Below are positions 16,876-26,191 of a stretch of DNA of 64,000 nucleotides, piece by piece (the stretch's first letter is position 1; every line of letters begins with the position of its first letter). Under the pieces are notes generated by a model, which was given only the letters and a program-made list of their open reading frames with translations, was not told the DNA's origin and did no database searches. This DNA comes from Paenibacillus sp. HW567 (GTDB lineage Bacteria; Bacillota; Bacilli; Paenibacillales; Paenibacillaceae): assembly GCF_000374185.1 (NCBI RefSeq), contig NZ_KB910518.1, positions 4,698,530 to 4,762,529 on the forward strand, read 5' to 3'. A program made the position numbers and the translations under genes.

Positions 16876-17610
16876 TTACGGCGTCCACTGGTCATGGACA
16901 ATGCCTACGAGAGCGCGGTCCTGCCCGATCCGTTCAAAAACGAGCCGCAGGCTGCGCCAGTCCATGCCTTCAGCGGAAGGATCGACGCCGGAGATGTGAT
17001 ATTCGACGAAGTCGTAGCCGTCTCTGGGGTAGACTTCATTGATATTGTTGACTGTCGTTCCTTGCCCCAGCCCCTTGTTCAGAGCCTTTTCCGCATCATT
17101 AAAAAAATCGGCATCATATACAAACTGTTTGTAGTATTCAGCAAATGTCAGCTTTATGGCCTCGCCTGAACCGGCATATTGGCCCCATACGTACTGTTTA
17201 GGATTTTGCATCAGACCTTTCAGCTCATCGGCGGTAAATACCGGATCTGTTGTGGTGTCAACATAGGCATAGGGTGAAAATCGGATCCCTTTGTCCCTAT
17301 GCACCCAGGATGCGAGTGTATCCATGTTACCGTTCTTGAGCGCCCGCATCACTGTGGTTGCCGCTTCCAGAGCTGTAGGTGGTGCCCCTTCATCCGGCGC
17401 TTCCTGTGGCTCCGCCTCCGGCGGTGGACTTTCTGCCGGTTCTGACGGAGCTGGCGACGAACTTGGTGATGGCTTAACTTCAGCTTGCCCCTGCGTCTGT
17501 TCTGGTGTAAGCGTTGCTTCCGGTGCCGCATCAGGTGCTGAGTTGCAGGCCGCAAGGACCAGCATGACAGCTACAAGGGCGGAACGCTCGAATGCTTTTG
17601 CAACAGTCAA
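16876..17610 (-). CDS. Lipoprotein of unknown function
   Basis: 244 residues. The lipobox LVLAAC ends at Cys22, preceded by a hydrophobic segment, so the protein should be lipid-anchored on the outer face of the membrane. Residues 24-80 are a Pro/Ser/Glu-rich spacer (PSPSSSPAPSEPAESPPPEA). The C-terminal domain from about residue 82 begins ALEAATTVMRALKNGNMDTL ASWVHRDKGIRFSPYAYVDT in consecutive blocks, and ends GIVHDQWTP. That pattern is shared with extracellular domains of uncharacterised Paenibacillus/Bacillus lipoproteins. No catalytic motif seen. It is divergent from the CdaR-like regulator and has its own terminator. Confidence 0.8.
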   Translation of the reverse strand: MTVAKAFERSALVAVMLVLAACNSAPDAAPEATLTPEQTQGQAEVKPSPSSSPAPSEPAESPPPEAEPQEAPDEGAPPTALEAATTVMRALKNGNMDTLASWVHRDKGIRFSPYAYVDTTTDPVFTADELKGLMQNPKQYVWGQYAGSGEAIKLTFAEYYKQFVYDADFFNDAEKALNKGLGQGTTVNNINEVYPRDGYDFVEYHISGVDPSAEGMDWRSLRLVFERIGQDRALVGIVHDQWTP

Positions 17611-17784
17611 GTAAATCCTCCTCCTCTCCCTATACTCCCTTGCTTAGACGCTGTAAATCTGTGTAAGGTTGCAGATTATGGCAAATAACTGGAATTTGCG
17701 AATTCCCTGACAGCAGTGAGAGAATCCGTTATACTTTTGTTCAGATGCACAACTGTATATGAATTGCTAAAGGAGGACCTTGAT

Positions 17785-18813
17785 TTGGTTCAGCTATCCG
17801 AGAGTCAGGCCCAGGAAATTGTGGATAAAATGATGATGGACATTCCTTACAATATTAATATCATGAATGCAGACGGCATCATTATCGGCAGCGGCCGAAA
17901 GGAACGGGTAGGCACGGTTCATCCGGGAGCGGTCAAGGCACTGTCCACGGGCAAAAGGGTTGAGGTCCGGGAGGACAGCCGCTTCGAGAAAAAAGGCACC
18001 AATGAGCCGATTGTCATCGGCCACACCCGTGTCGGGGTGATCGGCATTTCCGGGAATCCGGACGAGGTCCGCCCCTTCTGCAATATTGTAAGAACCACCG
18101 TAAGCCTGCTGATTGAGCAGCGCAACAGCCTGGAGCATCAGGCCCATGAAGCCAGCCGCAAAAAAGCTTTGCTGGAGCTGCTGCTGAACCATCAGGGGAC
18201 ATACTCCCAAAAGCTGAGAAAAGAAGCCGCACCCTATCAAATCGACCTGCTTCTAAAAAGCATCGTGCTGTATATCAAGCATTTCAGCGCCGAAGAGGAC
18301 GCGGACAAGCTGCTGCTGCGTTATCCCAGCTTCGCTATTGATGAAGACACGCATCTGCTGATTATTCAAAATACAGGCGACCCCGGGCCGCTGATCCGCC
18401 AGCTTTTGCAGAACCGGCCCCGGGTACTGATCGCAGTAGGCAGGCAGGAGGCCAGTATCTCCGAAAGCTACCGCCAGGCCAAATCGTCCATGAATGTCCT
18501 GCTGGCGCTGAAGCCGGCTTCACAGGTTGCAGCTTTTGGAGAATCAGAGTTTCTGGTAAAGCTGAGCCACGCCAATCTGACGAGCAACCAGAGCAGCACC
18601 GCCAAGCTGGAGGATGCCGTGGATATGATTGAGACGCTTAGAAGCTTCATTAATCATAATTGCAGTGTCTCCCACACCGCCGACGACCTGAATATTCACC
18701 GCAATACGCTGCAATACCGCCTGAAGCGGATTCAGACCCTCACCGGCAAAGATCCTCGCAATCTGCTGCAGCTTTTCGAGCTGACGCACGGCTTGCTGGC
18801 GCTTTACAAGTGA
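17785..18813 (+). CDS. CdaR-family sugar-diacid/glycerate regulator
   Basis: 342 residues from the TTG at 17785, chosen because AAAGGAGGACC lies 8 nt upstream and the protein then begins VQLSESQAQEIVDKMM as this family does; the frame is open further upstream without a binding site. Residues 1-130 are the diacid-recognition domain (NINIMNADGIIIGSG, GTVHPGAVKAL). Residues 280-335 are the PucR-type C-terminal HTH (DDLNIHRNTLQYRLKRIQTL). CdaR-type proteins activate genes for glucarate, galactarate and glycerate use. The convergent glycerate kinase and GntP permease next door are the obvious targets; that link is inference from position. Intact. Confidence 0.9.
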   Translation: MVQLSESQAQEIVDKMMMDIPYNINIMNADGIIIGSGRKERVGTVHPGAVKALSTGKRVEVREDSRFEKKGTNEPIVIGHTRVGVIGISGNPDEVRPFCNIVRTTVSLLIEQRNSLEHQAHEASRKKALLELLLNHQGTYSQKLRKEAAPYQIDLLLKSIVLYIKHFSAEEDADKLLLRYPSFAIDEDTHLLIIQNTGDPGPLIRQLLQNRPRVLIAVGRQEASISESYRQAKSSMNVLLALKPASQVAAFGESEFLVKLSHANLTSNQSSTAKLEDAVDMIETLRSFINHNCSVSHTADDLNIHRNTLQYRLKRIQTLTGKDPRNLLQLFELTHGLLALYK

Positions 18814-18915
18814 TGATGCCAGCAGAACGGGCGAATTAAGGCGAGTGGATATGCGTCTTCCGGGCTAATGGATATCCTCATCTCGAACATCCAATAATAT
18901 ACATGGCAGCCCCAT

Positions 18916-18958
18916 ATAAGAAGCGGCCCTGAGAAAATGCTCCCGGGCCGCTTCTTAT
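18916..18958. terminator. Bidirectional terminator between regulator and glycerate kinase
   Basis: ATAAGAAGCGGCCC pairs perfectly with GGGCCGCTTCTTAT around a 15-nt loop between two convergent genes. T-runs are short. The 100 bp before it hold nothing recognisable. Confidence 0.8.
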
Positions 18959-18961
18959 GCT

Positions 18962-20110
18962 CTATTCGCTTAGCTTCAGAATGCGCGCAATATTCTCACA
19001 GGTCCGCTCAACGTTCTGCGGTCCCTCAACCAGCAGCTTCTCCAGGTCAGAAGCCCCTGGAACGATGCCAAAGATCGCCGTAAAGCCCTCCTCATACAGG
19101 ACGTCAATTCCCGCACCGATGTAACCGGCGATGGCAATGACCTTTTGTCCGCTGGCTTTGGCAGCGCGGGCGACACCGTAGGGCGTCTTCCCGAACTTCG
19201 TCTGGAAGTCAATGCCGCCTTCGCCGGTGAACACCATATCAGCGCCTGCCAGCTTTTCCTTCAGGCCGGTATTTTCGATCACAATCTCGATTCCCTTCTG
19301 CAGCACCGCCTGCGTAAAGATCAAAAGCCCCGCGCCCAAGCCTCCGGCGGCACCCGCACCAGGCAATTCAGATACATCCTTGTGAAGCTGCTGCTTCACG
19401 ATCCCTGCATAATGGGCAAGATTATCGTCCAGCTTTTGCACCATCTCCGGCGTTGCCCCTTTTTGCGGGCCGAACACCCGAGAAGCTCCCTGCTCTCCGC
19501 ACAGCGGGTTCGTCACATCGCAGGCCACAACCATTTGCACATGCTGCAGGCGTTCGTCCAGCGAAGAAACGTCTATCCGGGCCAGTCTGTCCAGGCTGCC
19601 GCCGCCACGGGGAAGCTCCGCTCCCGCCTCATCCAGAAATCTGGCTCCAAGCGCTTCGGCCATGCCTGTGCCGCCGTCATTCGTCGCACTGCCGCCGATG
19701 CCGATAATAATCTTGCGGATGCCCCTATCTAGACATTCCCGGATCAATTCTCCGGTGCCGTATGTTGTTGTAATCAGGGGGTTCCGGGTTTCCTTGGTCA
19801 CCAGATGGATGCCGCTTGCGGAAGCCATCTCAATCGCCGCAGTCTGCCCGCCGCCAAGAATGCCGTATGTCGCGGTAATCTTTTGTCCGAGCGGTCCGGT
19901 CACCTCTTTATAATGAATCTCTCCACCTGAAGCATCGACCAGCGACTGTACGGTTCCCTCCCCGCCATCAGCCATCGGCACATGAATGTAGTTAGCCGCC
20001 GGATAGACCTTTCGCAGTCCTTTTTCCATCGCAATACACACTTCTTTGGCAGTCATGCTCTCTTTAAAGGAGTCCGGTGCCAGTACAAATGTTTTCTCTT
20101 TCTCTCTCAT
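18962..20110 (-). CDS. Glycerate kinase (GlxK/GarK family)
   Basis: 382 residues from the ATG at 20110 (GGGGTGAGGAT directly upstream; an in-frame start at 20128 lacks a site). It phosphorylates glycerate with ATP, feeding it into glycolysis. Family blocks are clear: VLAPDSFKESMTAKEVC at the N-terminus, VPMADGGEGTVQSLVDA (about 45-60), GIGGSATNDGGTGMAEALGA (about 135-154), GAGAAGGLGAGL (about 260) and GEGGIDFQTKFGKTP (about 295-310). It is downstream of the GntP-type permease in the same direction, 50 bp away, so both are probably one operon for uptake and phosphorylation of glycerate under the CdaR-like regulator. Confidence 0.93.
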   Translation of the reverse strand: MREKEKTFVLAPDSFKESMTAKEVCIAMEKGLRKVYPAANYIHVPMADGGEGTVQSLVDASGGEIHYKEVTGPLGQKITATYGILGGGQTAAIEMASASGIHLVTKETRNPLITTTYGTGELIRECLDRGIRKIIIGIGGSATNDGGTGMAEALGARFLDEAGAELPRGGGSLDRLARIDVSSLDERLQHVQMVVACDVTNPLCGEQGASRVFGPQKGATPEMVQKLDDNLAHYAGIVKQQLHKDVSELPGAGAAGGLGAGLLIFTQAVLQKGIEIVIENTGLKEKLAGADMVFTGEGGIDFQTKFGKTPYGVARAAKASGQKVIAIAGYIGAGIDVLYEEGFTAIFGIVPGASDLEKLLVEGPQNVERTCENIARILKLSE

Positions 20111-20160
20111 ATCCTCACCCCATACCAAATGTTAGAACCAAGCCCTATAAATCTTGAATC

Positions 20161-21486
20161 CTATAACAAAAAACCGTATATGATCGTCGCGGCAACCGCC
20201 ATCGTTCCGCCTACAATTGCTTCATAAGGGATCAGCCCCATCCGCTGCTTGATCGACATTTTCATGCTATCCGCTGTGACATGGAAGTAATTGCCCTGCG
20301 GCAGAGAGTCGATAACGGTTGCCCCGGTGTGCACCATGACTGCTGCGGCAAGCGGCGCCGTGCCCATATTCAGAATCGCTTGTCCAAACGAACCTGTCGC
20401 CAAAATAACGCCTGTCGAGGTAGAGCCGGTTGCCGCCGCCATCAGAATACCGGAAATCGGTGCCAGGAAGGTTCCCGAAATCCCCGCCGCCTGAATCAGG
20501 CTGACGATCTGGGTGGACAAGTCGGAAGCGGCAATCAGTCCGGCAATTCCGCCCGCGCCGAGCAGAATCAGCACTGTCGCCGTCATTTTATTCAGACCGG
20601 ATGAGGTGAACGCCAGAATTTTATTCCCCTGCCCCATAGCCAAGAGACCAATAATGCCGGCCAGCGGCAGAATATACAGCGCATCGACCTTGATGCTGGA
20701 CAGAACCTCAATTCCCGTGAACGAACCAATCGGGTTGATCATCAGCAGGATGACGGCAACCAGCGGTGCCACGATAGCCTTGCCGAGCGGAGGATATTTG
20801 GAGGTGTCGATTTCGTTGTATACTGCTTCCTCGTCAAGCACCTTCACACCTTTATTTTTCAGAAGAGAAGCTACGATAACGGTTACAATCAGTCCGCACA
20901 CCGCCGGAATGAAGCCGGCCAGCATCACATGGCTCAGATCGAGATCGAACCCCCGCGCTGCCGCAATCGTGTTGGGATTGGGCGAGATGATATTCCCCGC
21001 CTTCCCGCCGCCGGAGAGTGCCAGCAGCAGCGCTGTTTTTGAAATTCCCATTTTGTTGCCTACAGATAAAGCGATTGGCGCCACTATCAGAACGGCCACC
21101 GGTATAAATACGCCGACCGCTGTAATAATCATCGTGGCCAGGGCAAGCGCAAGAATGGCTTTGCTGCCGCCGAATTTTTTTACGATGGCCTGGGCTATCG
21201 TCTCAGCCGCCCCCGATTCCATCATCACCCCGGCGAGTACACCGGCGGCAAGCACGCGCAGGACCGTGCCCATGACACTTTGCGTACCGCTTACAAGTAT
21301 GCTGACCGTCTGTTCCAGATTGGCCCCGCCAATCAGCGCACCTACGATGGCTCCCAGGAATAACGCGTAGACCGGATTCAGCTTTCTCAGGATCAGAATG
21401 ATCGCAAGCGCCAGTCCCGCCAATGCCCCGTACAACCTATTGTTAACCCTTCCATTGTACAGCCCCCTATAGCTCTTGTTGAACAC
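20161..21486 (-). CDS. GntP-family gluconate/glycerate:H+ symporter
   Basis: 441 codons in the open frame, with about 12-14 membrane segments. Family signatures include KLNPVYALFLGAIVGALIGG (about 34-53), SPNPNTIAAARGF (about 167-179) and SLPQGNYFHVTADSMKMS near the C-terminus. It imports sugar acids with protons; glycerate is likely because glycerate kinase follows. The start is odd. The open frame begins with a GTG at 21486 lacking a ribosome binding site. The well-placed site (TAGGGGGC) serves an ATG at 21455 that reads MEGLTIG in another frame and would join the transporter frame at LYGALAGLA after one inserted base. This suggests a single-base deletion or sequencing error near 21434. Confidence 0.85.
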   Translation of the reverse strand: MFNKSYRGLYNGRVNNRLYGALAGLALAIILILRKLNPVYALFLGAIVGALIGGANLEQTVSILVSGTQSVMGTVLRVLAAGVLAGVMMESGAAETIAQAIVKKFGGSKAILALALATMIITAVGVFIPVAVLIVAPIALSVGNKMGISKTALLLALSGGGKAGNIISPNPNTIAAARGFDLDLSHVMLAGFIPAVCGLIVTVIVASLLKNKGVKVLDEEAVYNEIDTSKYPPLGKAIVAPLVAVILLMINPIGSFTGIEVLSSIKVDALYILPLAGIIGLLAMGQGNKILAFTSSGLNKMTATVLILLGAGGIAGLIAASDLSTQIVSLIQAAGISGTFLAPISGILMAAATGSTSTGVILATGSFGQAILNMGTAPLAAAVMVHTGATVIDSLPQGNYFHVTADSMKMSIKQRMGLIPYEAIVGGTMAVAATIIYGFLL

Positions 21487-21591
21487 GCTTTCAGTATAAA
21501 GGCTGCCCTATATAAAAAATATTGATGATCGGACGAAATGCATTGTGCACTTGACCAATTAGAAACGGCTTTGCCCTATATTTCAAAAGAA

Positions 21592-21637
21592 AACCTCCCG
21601 CTAATACAGCTTCAGGCTGTGATTAAACGGGAGGCTT
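21592..21637 (-). terminator. Terminator of the GNAT gene
   Basis: On the minus strand AAGCCTCCCG pairs with CGGGAGGTTT and is followed by TCTTTTG; a smaller internal hairpin (CAGCCTGAAGCTG) sits in the loop. It lies 40 bp past the stop at 21676. Confidence 0.8.
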
Positions 21638-21675
21638 GTTATCGTTGTATTGACCAGAATGCGCTAGTTGGAGGC

Positions 21676-22590
21676 TTACTTAAGCTCGACGTAATATCTG
21701 GCTTCTTCACTTGCGGTCTGAAATCCGGCAGAAGTATAGAGGGTCAGCGCAGAGTCATTGTCCGTCCGGGCTACCAGCGATGCAGTGCCGAGCCCATGTC
21801 CCTGCAAATATTTCAAGGCTTCAGCAAGCAAAAAGCTGGCAATGCCGCGTCTTCTCCAGGCTTCCCTGACGAACACATCCTCTATAACCCCGCCCTCGTC
21901 CTCCTGCCAGACCATCACACTCCCGACAACCGTCCCTGCTGCATCGCGGGCAATCATCGCAGTCCACAGCGGATGCTCCCGATACTCGGCAAGCCGCTCC
22001 ACTCCAAGCGGAGCATCCGGCCACACCTCGGATTCCAGCTTCAAATACAGGTCCTGCTCCTCGCGGGTCTCCATACTCCAATGTATGCAGTTCAGGCCTT
22101 CAGCAAGAGCCTGCTCCGCAATAGGCTCCGACAAGTCCCGCTCCATGCTGTACAGATTGTGCAGTGGCCGATACCCCCGCTCTTGAAAGTACCGGTGGTA
22201 ACCTGTCTCCGCCGCATAATTCCCCACACATAACAATGTGCTGTGACTGTCCGGCAAGGTTATCTTCATTTCACAGGCCCGGGCGAGCAGCAGGCTATAG
22301 ACCCCATCCAGCAACGCCGTATCCTCTTCCCTGCCGGGTGCAGCTTTCAGATTGATGAACAGCTTATGCTTGCACTCCGGCGCATTTGCCTCTGGAATAA
22401 TATTGAACACCTCAACCTGGCCTTTGGCGACCATCTGCTTGCCTTCAAAAGCGCAAAACACATTCACCCAATTCGCTTCTTCGCCCACCCACCAAAAGAT
22501 CGCCTGCCCGCTTGAAGTCACCGCATTATAAAACTCCCCAAGCGCCGGCATGTCCGCCTGCTCAAAATTCCGAATAACCATTTCACTCAA
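21676..22590 (-). CDS. GNAT acetyltransferase, two-domain
   Basis: 304 residues from a TTG at 22590, or 301 from the ATG at 22581; neither has a strong ribosome binding site. The C-terminal half is a full GNAT domain: VVGSVMVWQEDEGGVIEDVF (strand 4/5) and the acetyl-CoA loop VREAWRRRGIASFLLAEALK (about 243-262), then ARTDNDSALTLYTSAGF. The N-terminal half (IRNFEQADMPALGEFYNAV, KQMVAKGQVEVF) has the shape of a second, degenerate GNAT domain without the acetyl-CoA loop. It transfers acetyl from acetyl-CoA to an unknown amine. It is a single gene. Its upstream region to 22733 holds no gene. Confidence 0.87.
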   Translation of the reverse strand: MSEMVIRNFEQADMPALGEFYNAVTSSGQAIFWWVGEEANWVNVFCAFEGKQMVAKGQVEVFNIIPEANAPECKHKLFINLKAAPGREEDTALLDGVYSLLLARACEMKITLPDSHSTLLCVGNYAAETGYHRYFQERGYRPLHNLYSMERDLSEPIAEQALAEGLNCIHWSMETREEQDLYLKLESEVWPDAPLGVERLAEYREHPLWTAMIARDAAGTVVGSVMVWQEDEGGVIEDVFVREAWRRRGIASFLLAEALKYLQGHGLGTASLVARTDNDSALTLYTSAGFQTASEEARYYVELK

Positions 22591-22733
22591 TAGTCGGTAC
22601 CCACCTATCTATATTTTTCCAAATCATAGCATGAGTGAGCGAAGCTCAGGTAGATGAAAAATGATTATAACTATTTAGTACATCAAGTAGGCTGGCAGCG
22701 TGCAGAAGAAAATTGACCGTTGGGGATTTCAGC

Positions 22734-23366
22734 AACGGCGTTTCTGCCGTTGCTTCTGCACAAATTACCCACGCTCCCTTCAACAACGGCGTTTCTGCCG
22801 CTACTTCCGCGCAAACTAACCACGCTCCCTACAACAACGGCGTTTCTGCCGTTGCTTCCGCACGAATTACCCAAGGTCCCTACAACAACGGCGTTTCTGC
22901 CGCTACTTCCGCGCAAACTAACCACGATCCTTACAACAACGGCGTTTCTGCCGCTACTTTCGCGCAAACTAACCACGGTCCTCCAACAACGGCGTTTCTG
23001 CTGCTACTTCCGCGCAAATTACCCAAGGTCCCTACAACAACGGCGTTTCTGCCGCTACTTCCGCGCAAACTAACCACGATCCCTCCAGCAACGGCGTTTC
23101 TGCCGCTACTTCCGTGCAAACTAACCACGATCCCTACAACAACGGCGTTTCTGCTGTTGCTTCCGCGCAAACTAACCACGCTCCCTACAACAACGGCGTT
23201 TCTGCCGCTACTTTCACACAAACTAACCACGGTCCCTACAACAACGGCGTTTCTGCCGTTGCTTCCGCGCAAACTAACCACGCTCCCTCCAAACAACGGC
23301 GTTTCTGCCGCTACTCCGCGCAAACTAACCACGGTCTCTCCAACAACGGCATTTGTGCAGTTAGTA
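22734..23366. repeat. Tandem repeat array, 51-bp unit, about 12.5 copies
   Basis: Each unit starts AACGGCGTTTCTGCCG and runs through CTTCCGCGCAAACTAACCAC and a short ending such as GGTCCCTACAAC. Twelve full copies and part of a thirteenth span about 633 bp. Most units are 51 bp; some have lost or gained one base, which breaks every reading frame (NGVSAATSAQTNHGPYN in one frame of the early units). Two unit types alternate irregularly: GCCGTTGCTTC and GCCGCTACTTC. In the first, AACGGC/GCCGTT forms a small hairpin. No ribosome binding site fits. I read it as a non-coding minisatellite; both-strand open frames over it are by-products. Confidence 0.9.
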
Positions 23367-23832
23367 TCTAAGTAAGTCGGCTACTAGTAGCGCGTCAGAT
23401 TTAGAATGGTGGAGTAGGGGCGTCGGATGCCCGAAGGACGGAAGGTGTGGAGCGATCCTCCCTCAGGTGTCCCCTTCCCAGAGGGGATTCGTTATTAAAT
23501 TGATGTTTGTCTCGGCGTTACGGACTGTGGTGCGCTTAATTCGAGTGAGAGTCACGGCTTAGGTAAGTTACGGACACCACAGGCCTTATGATCGAATATT
23601 TCGCGCCTAAACGTTCCTTGGAGAGACCCTAAGCGCCTGTCGGTCCGTTAAGCCGCAACAAGTGGCGTTTTCTTGAAAATAACGGCTCTCAGGTCCGCAA
23701 GGAGCCGGCTTCGCTGCTGCGGTTTCTCTTCACTAACCCCTGAGGGTATGACCTCACCCACAGATTTAGCTCCGATGGTGGACTCGCACATACCTTTTCT
23801 ACAATAAAACGAAAAGTATCTTTTTCCTCAAC
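23367..23832. other. Intergenic stretch, no gene; two 51-bp-spaced units
   Basis: About 465 bp between the tandem array and the tex terminator. TTACGGACTGTGGTGCGCTT (23518) and TTACGGACACCACAGGCCTT (23569) are 51 bp apart and look like degenerate units of an intergenic repeat. GGGACCTTTT-like or RNA-gene structure was not found, and no open frame has a ribosome binding site. Confidence 0.4.
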
Positions 23833-23868
23833 AAAAAGCCATCTGCCAGGTCTTCCCGGCAGATGGCT
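23833..23868 (-). terminator. Terminator of tex
   Basis: On the minus strand AGCCATCTGCC pairs with GGCAGATGGCT around a 10-nt loop and is followed by TTTTTG, 13 bp past the tex stop. Confidence 0.92.
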
Positions 23869-23880
23869 CCGTTTCATGTA

Positions 23881-26091
23881 CTACTCGCGCGGCTGGCGCA
23901 TGGTCAGGCTGACCCGGCCTTTCTTGAGGTCAACGCCCAGCACCCAGACGGTAACGTTGTCTCCTACAGAGACAACGTCCATCGGATGCTTCACGAAGCT
24001 GCCGCTGAGCTGGGAAATGTGCACCAGCCCGTCGTTCTTGATGCCGATATCGACGAAGGCGCCGAAATCAATTACATTCCGTACGGTTCCCTGCATCTCC
24101 ATGCCGGGAACCAGGTCCTCGATCTTCAGCACATCTGTGCGGAAGATCGGCTGCGGCAGCTCCTCGCGCGGATCGCGGCCCGGACGCTGCAGGCTCTCCA
24201 GGATGTCGCGCAGCGTAGGCACGCCGACCTCCAGCTTCACAGCCAGCTCGGCGGCGTCCTGCGCCTGAAGCTGCTGGGCCACCTCCCTGCTGCCAAGCGC
24301 AGCGACATCCAGCCCCAGCTCAAGGAACAGGCGGTCCACCACCGGATAGGATTCCGGGTGGATCGGCGTCCGGTCCAGCGTATTGTTGCCGCCCGGGATG
24401 CGCAGGAAGCCGATGCACTGCTCGTAGGATTTGGCGCCCAGGCGCGGCACCTTCTGCAACTGCTTGCGCGTGGTGAACTTGCCGTTCTCCTCGCGGAACT
24501 TGACGATATTCTTGGCAATCGTCGCATTGACCCCGGCAACATAAGACAGCAGGGATGCTGATGCTGTATTCACGTCAACGCCAACATGGTTGACCGCCGA
24601 CTCTACGACACCCTTAAGACTCTCCTCCAGATGCTTCTGGGACACGTCATGCTGATACTGCCCGACCCCAATCGCCTTCGGGTCGATCTTCACCAGCTCC
24701 GCGAGCGGGTCCTGCACGCGGCGGGCGATGGAGGCGGCGCTGCGCTCCGCCACATCCAGGTCCGGGAACTCCTCCTGCGCCAGCTTGGAGGCGGAATACA
24801 CACTGGCTCCGGCCTCATTGACAATGAGGTACGCCAGGCCCGGGTCGCCGATCTCTGCGATGACCTCGGCGGTGAACTGCTCCGTCTCCCGCGAGCCGGT
24901 GCCGTTGCCAATGACAATGAGCTGGATGCCATACTTGGCAATCAGCTCTTTGAACTTCGCCGCCGCCTCACGCTTCTTGTTGTTCGGCGGCGTCGGGTAA
25001 GTGACCGCCACCTCCAGCAGCTTGCCGGTGTCGTCCACCACGGCCAGCTTGCAGCCGGTGCGGTAGGCCGGGTCGACGCCAAGGACGCTCCGACCCTTCA
25101 CCGGCGGCTGCAGCAGCAGGCTGCGCAGATTTCCGGAGAAGATGGAAATCGCTTGCGTCTCCCCCTTTTCCGTCATCTCCCCGCGCACCTCGCGCTCCAC
25201 GGAAGGCGCGATCAGCCGCTTGTAGGCATCCCCGGTCACATCTTCCAGCAGCTCTTTGACCGGAGATGGACCCTTAACCAGCTTCCGCAGGATAAAGGCG
25301 TGAATCTTATCGGCAGTCACCTCTATGCCGACCTTCAGCACATTCTCCCGCTCGCCGCGGTTGATGGCAAGAATGCGGTGCGGCGGCATTTTATGTACCG
25401 GTTCACGGTAATTATAGTAGTTCTCGTAGACGCTCTCCTGCTCCGTATCCTTGGCTTCCGAGACCAGCACGCCTTGGCTGGCTGTATACTGGCGGACCCA
25501 GGAGCGGATCACAGGATCATCGGCAATATTCTCGGCGATGATATCCATCGCGCCTTGAAGCGCCAGCTCTGCGCTCTCAACACCTTTGTCCGCATCCACA
25601 TATTTTGCCGCTTCCTGAAGCGGCTCCCCCTGACGGCGCTGCTCCATCACCCAATCCGCAAGCGGCTCCAGACCCTTCTCCTTGGCAACACTGGCGCGTG
25701 TCTTGCGTTTCTGGCGGAACGGACGGTACAAGTCCTCCACTTCCTGGAGCTTCACCGCCTTCAGAATCTGCTCCTGCAGCTCCTTCGTCAGCTTGCCCTG
25801 CTCCTCAATGCTGCGGAGCACATCCTTCTTGCGGTCGCCCAAATTGCGCAGATAGCCTAACCGCTCTTCAATATCGCGCAGCCTATTCTCATCCAGCTCA
25901 CCGGTCATTTCTTTGCGGTACCGGGCGATGAAGGGAATCGTGTTCCCCTCATCCAACAGCCCTACCGTTGTCCGCACCTGCTTCAGGCTGATCCCAAGCT
26001 CCTTGGCTATTGCCTGGATGATCGTTTCCTGCTCCTGCCGGGCCAGCGCTTCCTCAGCGGCCTTATCTGCTTGATTCGTATCCACCGTCAA
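23881..26091 (-). CDS. tex: RNA-binding transcription accessory protein Tex
   Basis: 736 residues from the TTG at 26091, which has AGAGGG 6 nt upstream; the frame extends to 26115 without a site. A nucleic-acid-binding protein linked to transcription and, in several bacteria, toxin expression or stress survival. Domain order is the family's: N-terminal helical/HTH-like region (ELGISLKQVRTTVGLLDEGN, PFIARYRKEMTGEL), YqgF/RNase H-like domain from about residue 320 (VLGVDPAYRTGCKLAVVDDT), helix-hairpin-helix (VDVNTASASLLSYVAGVNAT, about 490-510) and a C-terminal S1 domain (GTVRNVIDFGAFVDIGIKND, about 660-680). Full length and intact; single gene. Confidence 0.96.
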   Translation of the reverse strand: MTVDTNQADKAAEEALARQEQETIIQAIAKELGISLKQVRTTVGLLDEGNTIPFIARYRKEMTGELDENRLRDIEERLGYLRNLGDRKKDVLRSIEEQGKLTKELQEQILKAVKLQEVEDLYRPFRQKRKTRASVAKEKGLEPLADWVMEQRRQGEPLQEAAKYVDADKGVESAELALQGAMDIIAENIADDPVIRSWVRQYTASQGVLVSEAKDTEQESVYENYYNYREPVHKMPPHRILAINRGERENVLKVGIEVTADKIHAFILRKLVKGPSPVKELLEDVTGDAYKRLIAPSVEREVRGEMTEKGETQAISIFSGNLRSLLLQPPVKGRSVLGVDPAYRTGCKLAVVDDTGKLLEVAVTYPTPPNNKKREAAAKFKELIAKYGIQLIVIGNGTGSRETEQFTAEVIAEIGDPGLAYLIVNEAGASVYSASKLAQEEFPDLDVAERSAASIARRVQDPLAELVKIDPKAIGVGQYQHDVSQKHLEESLKGVVESAVNHVGVDVNTASASLLSYVAGVNATIAKNIVKFREENGKFTTRKQLQKVPRLGAKSYEQCIGFLRIPGGNNTLDRTPIHPESYPVVDRLFLELGLDVAALGSREVAQQLQAQDAAELAVKLEVGVPTLRDILESLQRPGRDPREELPQPIFRTDVLKIEDLVPGMEMQGTVRNVIDFGAFVDIGIKNDGLVHISQLSGSFVKHPMDVVSVGDNVTVWVLGVDLKKGRVSLTMRQPRE

Positions 26092-26191
26092 TGCAATCCC
26101 TCTTTCCGTACACAATCTGTGTTCAAATAATCCCTACCTGAAATAGTATCACAGATTGACCCGTCACCAAAGTCCGCGCAGGTACAGCCGT

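Noticed and set aside
22683..23375. Open frames of 85-220 codons on both strands over the 51-bp repeats
   Set aside because: The unit length is a multiple of three, so frames stay open by chance; indels between units change frame, and no start site fits.
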